Assembly: GCA_910578815.1 (NCBI GenBank) | Contig: CAJTSE010000003.1 | Location: 127,010-191,009, forward strand | DNA from: an uncultured Acetatifactor sp. | GTDB lineage: Bacteria > Bacillota > Clostridia > Lachnospirales > Lachnospiraceae | DNA length: 64,000 bases | Direction: 5' to 3' | Shown here: positions 42,101 through 51,557 of the stretch, one piece after another | How the letters are laid out: each line of letters opens with the position of its first letter | Numbering within the stretch: position 1 is the stretch's first letter | Position numbers and translations under genes: made by a program | The notes under the pieces: model-generated | What the model was told of the DNA's origin: nothing | Databases searched by the model: none | The model's input: the letters and a program-made list of their open reading frames with translations, nothing else

Positions 42101-43603
42101 ATGAAAAGGATGATAAAAAGAATCGGTGCGTTGGTGCTGGGCGCTGTGATTTTGGGAACCTCTTCCATGGCAGTCTGTGCGGCGGACAGAAATTATACAT
42201 ACAATTATGATTGGTGGGGGGACGTGCAGGGATCGCCGGATTTTTACACGGTATCTTCCGTGTATACATCAACGGATCTTGGGCTGGACGTAAATTTGTC
42301 AGCTCCCCAGGGGCTATTTGTATCAGGCAGTCTGATGTACCTCTGCGATACGGGAAATAACCGTATTATAGAGCTGGAAAAGGTTTCCAGAAACGAAATA
42401 GAGGTCAGGCGGATTATTGAGGAATTCAAGGGAGACGTGGAAATCACAACTTTTTCCTCCCCTACGGATGTGGCAATTTCCGAAGAAGGAGATTTTTATA
42501 TCGCGGACAAGGGAAATTCCCGTATTTTAAAGCTGGATAAGGACTTAAATTATTTAATGCAGTTTGATAAGCCCATTGATTCTACGCTGGATCCGGAGGC
42601 GGGCTTCCAGCCCAGCAAGATTGCTATTGATACGGCAGGCCGCGTTTACTGCGTGGCGATCGGCATCAACAAGGGTCTGATTAAGTATGAGAATAACGGT
42701 GAGTTTTCCGGCTTTGTGGGGGCGACAAAGGTAAGGTTTGACTGGACGGATTATATCTGGAAGAAGCTTGCCACCCAGGAGCAGAGGGACAGGATGGAAT
42801 CCTTTGTACCCACGGAGTATGATAATCTTTATATGGATTATGAAGGCTTCATCTTCGTGGTGGAGGGAGATCAGCAGGAAGATCAGCTTAAGGAAAATAC
42901 GGATTCCGCTGTGCGCAGGCTTAATCTTTTGGGTAACGATATTCTGGTCCGCAATGGTGAATGGTATACATACGGCGACCTGTATATGGGCTCCGGCGGC
43001 GGTTATGAGGGACCGTCCAGCTTCAAGGATGTGACGGCGTTTGATAATGACGTATATATCTGTATGGATGAAAAAAGAGGGCGTCTGTTCGGATATGACC
43101 AGCAGGGCAGAATGCTGTTTGCCTGCGGCGGAAACGGCAACATGGATGGGTATTTTAAAAAGCCTGCCGCCTTGGATCATATGGGTCATGATTTGATTGT
43201 GGTGGATTCCTTGGACTGCAGCCTGACACTGTTTACTCCTACGGAATTCGGAAGCTTGGTTTATCAGGCCATGGAACAGTTTGACGTTGGCGAGTATGAT
43301 GCCTCCGAGGTTTCTTGGCGTCAGGCCATGGAATTAAATGGGAATTATGATCTGGCTTATATTGGTATCGGCCGTGCGCTGCTCAGCCAGGAGAGATATG
43401 AAGAAGCAATGGATTATTTTGTACTTAAGTACGATGCAGATAATTACTCCAAGGCATACAGGCAGTACCGTAAGGAGTGGGTGGAGGATCATATCGGGAT
43501 TATCATCGCGGTGATTCTGGCACTGTTTCTGATTCCCATGTCCATCGGCAAGGTAAAGGCCATCAAGCATGAGATCGACATCGCTGATATATTCAGACGC
43601 TAG
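42101..43603 (+). CDS. Secreted NHL-propeller protein with TPR-like segment and C-terminal membrane anchor
   Basis: A signal peptide (basic start 'MKRMIKRIG', hydrophobic core, probable cleavage after 'AVCA') is followed by an NHL-type beta-propeller with repeated 'GLFVSGSLMYLCDTGNNRIIEL', 'DVAISEEGDFYIADKGNSRILKL' and 'IAIDTAGRVYCVA' units. A helical TPR-like stretch ('EVSWRQAMELNGNYDLAYIGIGRALL') and one membrane helix near the C terminus (about 470-490) with a short basic cytoplasmic tail complete it. The propeller would face outside, anchored next to the importer. Start ATG 42101 follows GAGGTG; ATG 42083 would spoil the signal peptide. Its role is unknown, but location between permeases and YIP1/DUF5696 genes suggests a surface component of the same uptake system. 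Confidence 0.8.
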   Translation: MKRMIKRIGALVLGAVILGTSSMAVCAADRNYTYNYDWWGDVQGSPDFYTVSSVYTSTDLGLDVNLSAPQGLFVSGSLMYLCDTGNNRIIELEKVSRNEIEVRRIIEEFKGDVEITTFSSPTDVAISEEGDFYIADKGNSRILKLDKDLNYLMQFDKPIDSTLDPEAGFQPSKIAIDTAGRVYCVAIGINKGLIKYENNGEFSGFVGATKVRFDWTDYIWKKLATQEQRDRMESFVPTEYDNLYMDYEGFIFVVEGDQQEDQLKENTDSAVRRLNLLGNDILVRNGEWYTYGDLYMGSGGGYEGPSSFKDVTAFDNDVYICMDEKRGRLFGYDQQGRMLFACGGNGNMDGYFKKPAALDHMGHDLIVVDSLDCSLTLFTPTEFGSLVYQAMEQFDVGEYDASEVSWRQAMELNGNYDLAYIGIGRALLSQERYEEAMDYFVLKYDADNYSKAYRQYRKEWVEDHIGIIIAVILALFLIPMSIGKVKAIKHEIDIADIFRR

Positions 43604-43620
43604 AAAAAGGGAGGCAGGAT

Positions 43621-44274
43621 ATGGAAACTTCGATTAGAAAGAGCAAGTTTCAAAAATATATAGGATCATTGAAATTTGCATTGTACTGTATTAGTCATCC
43701 CCTTGATGGTTTCTGGGATCTGACCCATGAGAAGAGAGGAACCTATGCGGCGGCAAATACGATTTTGGCTCTGACTCTGCTGGTCAGGGTAATGAAACTG
43801 CGATATACCAGTTTTATATTTCTGAATGTTTACTGGGAAGAGTTGAACCTTTTCCTCTATCTTGCCAGTATTTTACTTCCGCTTATGATGTTTGTGTTGG
43901 GTAACTGGGCGCTGACTACTCTTTTCGACGGAAAGGGCAGGCTTGGGCAGGTATATATGGCCAGTTGCTACTGCCTGACTCCTTATCCCCTCCTGCAGTT
44001 TCCGCTGATGATCTTCAGCAACTTTGTAACTGTGGACGAGGCGGAGTTTTATATGGTGATCAGCGGGTTGTCCGTCGTCTGGTGTGGTCTGCTCTTTATC
44101 GCGGCCATGGGACAGATTCATGAGTATTCCGCAGGGAAAAATATTTTATTTATGGTTGCGACCCTGTTTGCAATGCTTGTAATAATTTTTATTCTGATGC
44201 TGTTCTTCAGTATGATCCTGCAGGGAGTTGCTTATTTTATGTCTTTGGGAAGAGAGCTGCTGTTCAGGTTATAG
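43621..44274 (+). CDS. YIP1-family integral membrane protein
   Basis: 217 residues with about five membrane helices, beginning with an amphipathic stretch and 'SHPLDGFWDLTHEKRGTYAAAN', a common opening in bacterial YIP1 proteins. Further recognisable parts are 'LGNWALTTLFDGKGRLGQVYMA', with the conserved Gly/Trp, and 'CLTPYPLLQFPLMI'. Function of bacterial YIP1 proteins is not known. The gene lies 17 bases after the NHL protein with GGGAGG as ribosome site and is followed after 45 bases by the DUF5696 gene. In this setting it may help assemble the membrane-bound propeller and glycosidase-like partner; this is inference from gene order only. Confidence 0.8.
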   Translation: METSIRKSKFQKYIGSLKFALYCISHPLDGFWDLTHEKRGTYAAANTILALTLLVRVMKLRYTSFIFLNVYWEELNLFLYLASILLPLMMFVLGNWALTTLFDGKGRLGQVYMASCYCLTPYPLLQFPLMIFSNFVTVDEAEFYMVISGLSVVWCGLLFIAAMGQIHEYSAGKNILFMVATLFAMLVIIFILMLFFSMILQGVAYFMSLGRELLFRL

Positions 44275-44319
44275 CGTGAGAATAAAGTGTCCGGTATAAA
44301 CGAAAAGGATGGAGTAATC

Positions 44320-46914
44320 ATGAAGAAAGAAAAATCAGTAAAACAGACCGACAGGAAGGCGATATACGAACGGTTGAAGAGTTTGATATTTCCTGTGATC
44401 CTCAGTGCCGTTATCGTGGCCGGTATTATCTTTGCTCTGAACTACAAGGGGCCTGAGAAACCGGAGGAAATCGTCCATCCCCGCGGATATGACGGAGAAG
44501 CTCAGGAGATCGTTTTGGAGAACGACAGCCTGAAACTGGTCATGGATCCGAATACTACACAGTTTTCTTTGGAAGTGAAGGAAACGGGAAAAGTCTGGTA
44601 TTCCAATCCCGAAGGCGTGGATAATGATACGAAGGCCCTTCCTCTGGAAAAGTCAAACTTAAGGTCCACGCTTCTTATGTCTTACTGTATGGCAGGCGGC
44701 ATGGAGGTCAAGTTTAACAGTTATGATCAGAGTGTTGTCAACGGTCTTTATGAGCTTGAGAGCGGAGAGGACTTTATTCGAGTCAAATATTCTCTGGGTA
44801 ACCTGGAGAGAGAGTACATTATACCGCCGGTAGGCAAGGCCTCGGATATGGACAGCTGGTTTGATGCCATGGAAAATGGCGACAGAACGCTGATCAAGAG
44901 ATATTACAAAAAATATGACATTAACAACCTGGGTAAAAAAGACAACCGGGAAGAACTTCTTGAATCTTACCCCATTTTGGAGACGGAGCCGATTTATGTG
45001 TTGAGAGATGGCGCTACCGCCGCTCTAAAGACCAAGATGGAAGGTGTCTTTGAGAGCCTTGGATATACCATGGAGCACTACGAGGCGGATAAGGAATTGA
45101 ATGCCAAAGAGGCGGCTACCGATAAACCGGTGTTTAACGTGGACGTGATCTATCGTCTGGACGGTGACGAGCTGGTGGTGGAGATTCCTTTGGAAAGCCT
45201 TGAGTTTAAGTCGGATTATCCGATATATACGCTTACGCCGCTGCCGTATTTCGGAGCAGGCGGAGCAAAGGACGAAGGCTACATATTGGTTCCCGAAGGC
45301 GGCGGAGCCCTTATTAACTTTAATAACGGCAAGACCCTTCAGAATAACTATTATGCCAATATGTACGGCTGGGATATGTGCCTGCAGCGAGATGCCGTAG
45401 TTCACAGTACCAGAACGTATTTCAATACTTTTGGCATTTCCAGCGGAGAAGATTCTTTCCTCTGCATCCTGGAGGAGGGTGCTCCTTACGCAGCTGTGCA
45501 GGCAGACATCGGCGGAAGGTTAAACAGCTTTAACTATGCAAATGCTGTTTACAGTATTTGTTCCAGACAGCAGTACAACATGAGCGAAACCCTTTCCAGC
45601 TCGTCCGTTTTCGTTTATCAAAAGGATCTGCCGGACGAGACGCTGACGCAGCGGTACCGCTTTATCAACAGCCCCGACTATACGGATATGGCTGTGGCGT
45701 ACCGGGATTATTTGCAGGGAAAATACGACGGTTATTTAACAATGAACGATGACGGCCAGACGCCGGTGGTAGTGGAGCTGATAGGCGCCGTGGATAAGGT
45801 AAAGCAGATTCTGGGTGTGCCGGTAACCATGCCGCTGAAGCTTACTACTTATAAAGAAGCGGAGAATATGATTCAGACGCTTAACGCCGAGGGCATGGGA
45901 AATTTATCGGTGAAGCTTTCAGGCTGGTGTAACGGCGGTGTCAACCAGAAGATATTGAGGAAGGCCAAGACTATTTCCGAGCTGGGCAGTAAGAAGGATC
46001 TGCAGTCCATGATAGATTCCGCAAAAGCGCTGGGTGTGGACATTTACCTGGACGGAGTTACCCAGTATGAATATGACAGCGGTATCCTTGATGGCTTTTT
46101 CTCATATCGGGATGCAGCAAGGTTTATCTCCAAGGAACGGGCGGAGATCTATACCTACAGTCCCATAACCTATGCGTCTGCGGAATGGGCGGACAGTTAT
46201 TATCTGCTGCATACGGATCTTGCCATGGAGATGACGGATAACCTTGTAAACACAGCTCAAAAGTACGGTGCGGGAGTATCCTTCAGAGAGCTGGGTATGG
46301 ATTTGTCCTCGGACTTTTATAAGAAAAAACTGAGCAGCCGTCAGGCCGTAAAAGAGCAGCAGGAAGAGCGGCTGAAGCAGGTTGCAGATTCCGGTCAGAA
46401 TGTCATGATTAATATGGGGAACGAATACGCGGCTGTTTACAGCGATATGATTACCAACATGGATCTGCAGGGCAGCGAATATTCCATTCTTGACGAGTAT
46501 GTACCCTTTTACCAGATGGCGATTCACGGCTATGTAAACTATACCGGTGGGGCATTGAATCTGGCGGGTGATTTGGAGGAAGAACTGCTGCGTTCCGCAG
46601 AGTATGGAGCGGGATTGTACTTTACCCTGATGCAGGAAAGCGCTTTTGCCCTTCAGAAGACACTGTATACCGAATATTTCGGCGCTGATTATAACGCATG
46701 GCACGACAGAATGATGGAGATTTACGAAAGATATAACAGGGAGCTGGGGCATGTCTACAATCAGGAAATGACAGGACATGAGATTTTAGGCTCCGGCCTG
46801 TCCTGTACTACATATCAGGACGGCACGAGCGTTTATGTAAACTACGGATATAAGGATGCGAAAACACCTGCGGGTGTGACGGTGCCGGCAAGGGATTATA
46901 AGGTAGTCCGTTGA
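44320..46914 (+). CDS. DUF5696 membrane-anchored, glycosidase-like protein
   Basis: 864 residues. A single membrane helix (about 22-42) anchors a large outer part. Residues about 60-470 form a beta-rich domain resembling a galactose-mutarotase-like fold ('LKLVMDPNTTQFSLEVKETGKVWYSN', 'GYILVPEGGGALINFNNG'). Residues about 480-840 look like a TIM-barrel ('NLSVKLSGWCNGG', 'ALGVDIYLDGVTQYEYDSG', 'VSFRELGMDLSSDFY', 'NVMINMGNEYAAVYSDMI'). This arrangement matches DUF5696 proteins, which I take to be related to glycoside hydrolases of the GH101/GH31 kind; catalytic residues are not established. Start ATG 44320 (GGAG 6 bases upstream) is preferred to GTG 44287. It lies between the two permease pairs and may hydrolyse glycan at the cell surface. 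Confidence 0.78.
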   Translation: MKKEKSVKQTDRKAIYERLKSLIFPVILSAVIVAGIIFALNYKGPEKPEEIVHPRGYDGEAQEIVLENDSLKLVMDPNTTQFSLEVKETGKVWYSNPEGVDNDTKALPLEKSNLRSTLLMSYCMAGGMEVKFNSYDQSVVNGLYELESGEDFIRVKYSLGNLEREYIIPPVGKASDMDSWFDAMENGDRTLIKRYYKKYDINNLGKKDNREELLESYPILETEPIYVLRDGATAALKTKMEGVFESLGYTMEHYEADKELNAKEAATDKPVFNVDVIYRLDGDELVVEIPLESLEFKSDYPIYTLTPLPYFGAGGAKDEGYILVPEGGGALINFNNGKTLQNNYYANMYGWDMCLQRDAVVHSTRTYFNTFGISSGEDSFLCILEEGAPYAAVQADIGGRLNSFNYANAVYSICSRQQYNMSETLSSSSVFVYQKDLPDETLTQRYRFINSPDYTDMAVAYRDYLQGKYDGYLTMNDDGQTPVVVELIGAVDKVKQILGVPVTMPLKLTTYKEAENMIQTLNAEGMGNLSVKLSGWCNGGVNQKILRKAKTISELGSKKDLQSMIDSAKALGVDIYLDGVTQYEYDSGILDGFFSYRDAARFISKERAEIYTYSPITYASAEWADSYYLLHTDLAMEMTDNLVNTAQKYGAGVSFRELGMDLSSDFYKKKLSSRQAVKEQQEERLKQVADSGQNVMINMGNEYAAVYSDMITNMDLQGSEYSILDEYVPFYQMAIHGYVNYTGGALNLAGDLEEELLRSAEYGAGLYFTLMQESAFALQKTLYTEYFGADYNAWHDRMMEIYERYNRELGHVYNQEMTGHEILGSGLSCTTYQDGTSVYVNYGYKDAKTPAGVTVPARDYKVVR

Positions 46915-46948
46915 TTGAAGGAAATAAAAGAAGGAAGGGCAGTGTGGT

Positions 46949-47857
46949 ATGAAGAAACAGAAGAATAAGTTGGCGGGTCTTCAAAAACGGAAGGCAGTAT
47001 CCGGTTATCTGTTCGTCGCGCCTTTTATCATAGGCTTTCTGTTGTTTATGGTAAGGCCTCTGGTCCATTCGCTCTATATGAGCTTCAGCGAAGTGGAGCT
47101 TGGCGCGGGAAACTTTGTTTCTCACTTCAGGGGAATTTTTAACTATAATAATGCGTTTCGGGTAGATCCGGATTTTAACAGGCTCCTGACGGAGGAAATA
47201 TCTAGGATGGCCGTCAATTCTCTGGCGATCATGGTGTTCAGTTTCTTTGTGGCGTTGATTCTCAACCAGAAGTTTAAGGGCAGGGCGCTGGTAAGGGCAG
47301 TATTCTTTCTGCCGGTGATCCTTTCCTCCGGCGTGATGCTTGGCCTGGAAACGGATAATTCTCTGATGGCAAACCTGCAGACCTCTGTGGAGACTGCCGC
47401 GCAGGGAGTTAATATTACCGATGCGTTAAAGGAAATCTTAAGGACCGCAGGTGTGGGCGTCAGAGCTTATGAGAAGGTATTTGAGGTAATCGACAACATT
47501 TATGATGTGGCCATTTCCTCCGGTATTCAGATCATTATCTTCCTCTCCGGACTGCAGACCATTTCATCCAGTATGTACGAGGCTGCGGATATTGAGGGCT
47601 GCACCAAGTGGGAGAGCCTCTGGAAGATTACGTTTCCCATGGTAAGTTCCCTGTTTCTGGTGAACTGGATTTATACGATCGTGGATTTCTGTATGCGTTC
47701 GGACAATGCGGTTATAGAGAAGATTCAGAATACCATGATGAAGAATATGAATTACGGCTTTGCCTCAGCCATGTCATGGGTGTACTTTTTGATTGTGATC
47801 GCCATCGTGGGAGTCACTTCGCTGATTATCTCAAGGAGGGTTTACTACTATGAGTAA
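46949..47857 (+). CDS. Sugar ABC transporter permease, MalF type (importer 2)
   Basis: 302 residues with six membrane helices and a basic N terminus ('KKQKNKLAGLQKRK'). The EAA loop reads 'YEAADIEGCTKWESLWKITFPMVSS'. An insertion in the first periplasmic loop (about 120-175, 'LETDNSLMANLQTSVETAAQG') is larger than in most relatives. It overlaps the next gene by 8 bases. It differs from the first permease pair in sequence, so this is a second, distinct importer. Ribosome site AAGGAAGG precedes the start; the gap to the DUF5696 gene is only 34 bases. Confidence 0.92.
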   Translation: MKKQKNKLAGLQKRKAVSGYLFVAPFIIGFLLFMVRPLVHSLYMSFSEVELGAGNFVSHFRGIFNYNNAFRVDPDFNRLLTEEISRMAVNSLAIMVFSFFVALILNQKFKGRALVRAVFFLPVILSSGVMLGLETDNSLMANLQTSVETAAQGVNITDALKEILRTAGVGVRAYEKVFEVIDNIYDVAISSGIQIIIFLSGLQTISSSMYEAADIEGCTKWESLWKITFPMVSSLFLVNWIYTIVDFCMRSDNAVIEKIQNTMMKNMNYGFASAMSWVYFLIVIAIVGVTSLIISRRVYYYE

Positions 47858-48860
47858 GGTTAAGGCAAAGAAATACACTAATTTCTGGGAGAGAAACCGG
47901 AAATCAGGCGGTTATCTCATGAGAAGAACGATGATGGGCTACGGCGTCAGCATCTGCAGGTTTATTCTGCTCTTCGGCATGTGCTTCCTGATCCTGCAGC
48001 CCATACTGAATAAGATTTCCGTCAGTTTCATGTCGGAGGCCGATTTGTATGATCCGGTGGTCATATCCATTCCTCTGCATTTTACGACAGAAAATTACTG
48101 GCTGGCGGCAAAGATCATGAGTTATGGTAAGAGCTTGTTCAACTCATTTACCATATCGCTGACCATAGCAATTTTACAGATTGCAATGTGTACGCTGGTG
48201 GGGTATGGTTTTGCCAGGTTTAAGTTTCCCTTTAAAAACTTTTGGTTTGCATGTGTGATTCTGGTGATCCTGATTCCGCCTCAGACCATTTCGACATCCC
48301 TGTACCTGAACTTCCGGTTTTTCGATATATTCGGCCTTGTGGAAGCGGCCACTGGGAGTGCCATAAACCTTAGAGGTTCGGTTATCCCTTATTATCTGTT
48401 AAGTGCCACCTGCATGGGCTTGAAGAACGGACTGTATATTTACATGATCAGGCAGTTTTTCAGAAACATACCTAAGGAGCTGGAAGAGGCAGCTTATGTG
48501 GACGGCTGCGGTACGCTGAAGACCTTCTTCCGGATCATGCTGCCGGATGCAAAGCCGATTATTACTTCCTGTTTCCTGTTTGCGTTTGTGTGGCAGTGGA
48601 CGGACAGCTTTTATTCTAATATGTTCCTGGGTTCAACCAAGCTGCTCAGCACAGAGCTGTACAGGGTGGTAGATAACCTGGGCGTGTACATTAACAGAGA
48701 GCTTGGCAACGCCGGAGGTCAGGGCATGGTTTCCGTGGCATATTCCAACTGTATCCTGTCCACGGGCGTGCTGATGATTATAATACCGCTTATTATTCTC
48801 TATCTCTTTGCACAGAAGGGCTTTGTGGAGAGCTTAAGCAGTTCCGGAATCAAGATGTAA
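47850..48860 (+). CDS. Sugar ABC transporter permease, MalG type (importer 2)
   Basis: 336 residues, six membrane helices after a 40-residue basic N terminus. EAA loop 'EEAAYVDGCGTLKTFFRIMLPDAKP' is clear. The start at 47850 overlaps the upstream gene by 8 bases after CAAGGAGG, so the two permeases are translated together. A 110-base gap with a small CTCCTT/GAAGGAG hairpin (about 48880) follows before the binding-protein gene; such structures can separate transcript levels of permease and binding protein. Confidence 0.92.
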   Translation: MSKVKAKKYTNFWERNRKSGGYLMRRTMMGYGVSICRFILLFGMCFLILQPILNKISVSFMSEADLYDPVVISIPLHFTTENYWLAAKIMSYGKSLFNSFTISLTIAILQIAMCTLVGYGFARFKFPFKNFWFACVILVILIPPQTISTSLYLNFRFFDIFGLVEAATGSAINLRGSVIPYYLLSATCMGLKNGLYIYMIRQFFRNIPKELEEAAYVDGCGTLKTFFRIMLPDAKPIITSCFLFAFVWQWTDSFYSNMFLGSTKLLSTELYRVVDNLGVYINRELGNAGGQGMVSVAYSNCILSTGVLMIIIPLIILYLFAQKGFVESLSSSGIKM

Positions 48861-48970
48861 TTACTTTCGATATATCTCCTTGTTCCGAAGGAGGGCATAC
48901 CGGAAAAATGCTCTCGGGGAGGATGAAAAGGATATATATAAATAACGATCAATGTTTAAAGGAGGAAAAA

Positions 48971-50491
48971 ATGAAAAGAAAAATCTTTAAGAAACTGATG
49001 GCAGCTTCTTTGGCGGCAGCTATGGCAGTCAGCATGGCAGGCTGCGGTAATGGGGATGCTCCTGCTTCCGGCAACGGCAGCAGCGGCGACAGCCAGCAGG
49101 AAAGCAAGCCTTCGGACGATGTAAAGCCTTCCGACAACGGTGGTGGAGAAGCTGATTCTACCGGCGGAGATCAGTCTTCAGAGCCCGAAGAGGCTGTAGA
49201 CAAGTATACCGTATTAACTGACGAGAACGGAAATCCCTATGACCTGGGCGGCATGGATATTAAGATCTGGTCATGGTTTGGTGATGAGCCCAGTGACGAC
49301 GAGTATGGTGAGGCTCGTACCGAGTGGCGTGAGTGGATCCAGGACACCTATAACTTCACTATGTCCCAGGAAGCTCTGGGCGGCTGGGGCGACTGCCCTC
49401 AGTCCTTTGTAGACTATGTTACCACCGGCGGAGACGATAACAACTACATCTTTGTTGGCCACAGCGGAGCAGAGATGATTGCTGCCATGAAGCAGGGCCT
49501 GATGTATGATGTGGGAAGCCTGGACTGCCTGGATTTCTCCGAGAGAAAGTTCCAGCTGAACGGCCAGTGTAATCTGTTCTCCAAGGGAGATGCTATTTAT
49601 GCTTTCATGACCGGTTATCCCGAACCCAGACAGGGTATGTATGTCAATAAGAGACTGCTGGAGCAGACCACAGGTATGACGGCTGACGATCTTTATGACA
49701 TGCAGAAGGAAAACAAGTGGAACTGGGAGACCTGGGAAGAAATTATGAAGCAGATCAATGCCAACGGCGACGTGGATAATGACGGCGTGCAGGATATTTA
49801 TCCTTTCGCTGCTAACACCGGTTCCTTTGTCAGCGCTGCAGTATATTCTAACGGCAGCTCCTTCTTCGGCATGGAAGACGGCAAATATGTCTGCAAGCTG
49901 GAGGATTCCAAGACCCTTGACGCATTGCAGTGGGCTTCTGATATGATTGGAAACTATATCTATCCTCAGCCTGAAGGCAAAGAGTGGGATTACTTTATAG
50001 CTGGTTTCAGAGATGAAACAAAATTCGTATTCCTGCCTGAGGATGCTTACAACATGCAGCCCAACGGAAACCTGAATACGATGGAGGATGATTTCGCGTT
50101 CTTGATGTTCCCTTACGGCCCTGGCGCAGGTGAGTATGTAAACGCATATACCGACAATGTGTGGGCACTTCCTGGCTGCTATGATGCTGACAGAGCATGG
50201 AAGATCATGTTTGCTTACAACCTTTGGACGGAAGAGATTCCTGGCTTTGAGGATTACAATCCCATGCTGAGCGGCTACTATAATGGCGCACGCGATACCA
50301 GAACCGTAGAAGAGACTCTGGATAGAATGATGAGCGAAGGCGCAACCGTGAAGTATGAAGATTTTATTCCTGACATCGACATGGGTAACGACCTGCTTTG
50401 GAAGGTAAATATGGGCGGCGCAGATATTGCGGCTGCAGTTGAGGCATGTAAGACCAAGTGGTATACTGCTGTAGACGAAGCAAATAAGTAA
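48971..50491 (+). CDS. Sugar ABC transporter solute-binding lipoprotein (importer 2)
   Basis: 506 residues. A lipoprotein signal 'MKRKIFKKLMAASLAAAMAV' ends in the lipobox 'MAGC' (Cys25), followed by a Gly/Ser/Asp-rich linker of about 50 residues and a two-lobe sugar-binding fold ('DMKIW'-like start 'MDIKIWSWFGDEPSDDEYG', later 'IYAFMTGYPEPRQGMYVNKRLL' and 'DNVWALPGCYDADRAWKIMF'). The 5' reading frame could extend to 48908, but AAAGGAGG at 48959-48966 marks ATG 48971. Its codons favour those of highly expressed genes, as is usual for binding proteins. A terminator follows at 50504. The ligand is unknown; the locus suggests a plant-derived oligosaccharide. Confidence 0.92.
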   Translation: MKRKIFKKLMAASLAAAMAVSMAGCGNGDAPASGNGSSGDSQQESKPSDDVKPSDNGGGEADSTGGDQSSEPEEAVDKYTVLTDENGNPYDLGGMDIKIWSWFGDEPSDDEYGEARTEWREWIQDTYNFTMSQEALGGWGDCPQSFVDYVTTGGDDNNYIFVGHSGAEMIAAMKQGLMYDVGSLDCLDFSERKFQLNGQCNLFSKGDAIYAFMTGYPEPRQGMYVNKRLLEQTTGMTADDLYDMQKENKWNWETWEEIMKQINANGDVDNDGVQDIYPFAANTGSFVSAAVYSNGSSFFGMEDGKYVCKLEDSKTLDALQWASDMIGNYIYPQPEGKEWDYFIAGFRDETKFVFLPEDAYNMQPNGNLNTMEDDFAFLMFPYGPGAGEYVNAYTDNVWALPGCYDADRAWKIMFAYNLWTEEIPGFEDYNPMLSGYYNGARDTRTVEETLDRMMSEGATVKYEDFIPDIDMGNDLLWKVNMGGADIAAAVEACKTKWYTAVDEANK

Positions 50492-50503
50492 ATGAACCGT
50501 GTG

Positions 50504-50535
50504 AAGGGTGGTGTTTCCGGGCGCCACCCTTTTTT
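50504..50535 (+). terminator. Terminator after the importer 2 binding-protein gene
   Basis: AAGGGTGG (50504-50511) pairs with CCACCCTT (50524-50531), with T-run TTTTTT overlapping the right arm. It separates the transport genes from the U32-like genes, although some read-through is possible. Confidence 0.85.
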
Positions 50536-50596
50536 AGACAAAAAAAACGGAATACACAGGAAATTGCGAAGCAAAAGGAGAAGGGAGAATATCATT

Positions 50597-51556
50597 ATGG
50601 AGGTGAATTTTCATCTGCCGGGCTTGAGGCAGAATTTCCCGCTGAATATGCTGTTTGTAAATTTTTTGGAGACGCAGCCTGAATTTTTCAGGGAGGGTGT
50701 TAAAATCGCTTCTTTTTTCGGGGAGTTTCCGACCTCGCTCTGGAACGGAGGAAGGGTTTCCAACTATGACCAGTGCGACGCGTCTTTTGTGAAAAACGTG
50801 ATCAAGGCAGTCAACGGCAAGGGGATTCCCATCCGCTATACCTATACCAATATGCTGCTGAACGAGGAAGACTTAAAAGACCCGTATTGTAATTTTTGTA
50901 TGCGGGCGGCGGATAACGGAATGAATGAGGTCATGATTTTTTCACCGATTCTGGAAAAGTATATTCGTGAAAATTATCCGGGATATAAGCTGAACAGCTC
51001 TACCTGCAAGGAGATCAGGGATATAGATCTGGTAAACAAGGAACTGGAAAAGGATTATTACATGGTGGTGCTGGATTATAATTTCAACGGCAGATTTGAA
51101 GAGCTGGAGAAGATCGGGGATAAGGGCCGGTGTGAGATTTTGGTTAATGCCCTATGTTCGCCGGCTTGTCCCAGGAGGGGAAAGCATTATGAAAATATTG
51201 CCAAAAACCAGCGGATTTTGTTAAAGAACCGCAGGATGCCTCCGGATAAACAGATCCCTTTGGATGCCTGGCATTGCGAATATGGACAATACAATACAAT
51301 CTATGATATTCAGGACTACTGCACCTATATTTCTCCTGACGAGATATGGGAGAAATATGTTCCCATGGGCTTTCAGAATTTCAAGCTGGAGGGACGCACG
51401 GGCAATCCCTTTAATTTGGTGGAGACCTACTGCCATTATATGATAAAACCGGAGTACCAGGGAAAGGCAAGGCTTTTACTGTTAAACAGCCTTGCGGCAA
51501 ACAAGGTACTGACATGGAACTATATGAAACCGAAGAAATGGATACCGGAGGACTAA
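50597..51556 (+). CDS. U32-peptidase-like protein, probable iron-sulfur, copy 1
   Basis: 319 residues, soluble. It resembles the U32 fold: a TIM-barrel-like N-terminal part ('NFHLPGLRQNFPLNML', 'VKIASFFGEFPTSLWNGGR') and the late block 'FQNFKLEGR', which corresponds to the U32 'KIEGR' signature. Four cysteines in 'NALCSPACPRRG', 'AWHCEYG' and 'DYCTYIS' are placed as in the [4Fe-4S]-binding U32 proteins UbiU/UbiV and TrhP/RlhA. Those relatives hydroxylate ubiquinone or RNA, so peptidase activity should not be assumed. ATG 50597 follows AAGGGAG; a longer frame from 50492 would run through the terminator. It and its paralogue immediately downstream share about the same length and cysteine pattern. 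Confidence 0.7.
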   Translation: MEVNFHLPGLRQNFPLNMLFVNFLETQPEFFREGVKIASFFGEFPTSLWNGGRVSNYDQCDASFVKNVIKAVNGKGIPIRYTYTNMLLNEEDLKDPYCNFCMRAADNGMNEVMIFSPILEKYIRENYPGYKLNSSTCKEIRDIDLVNKELEKDYYMVVLDYNFNGRFEELEKIGDKGRCEILVNALCSPACPRRGKHYENIAKNQRILLKNRRMPPDKQIPLDAWHCEYGQYNTIYDIQDYCTYISPDEIWEKYVPMGFQNFKLEGRTGNPFNLVETYCHYMIKPEYQGKARLLLLNSLAANKVLTWNYMKPKKWIPED

Positions 51557-51557
51557 T

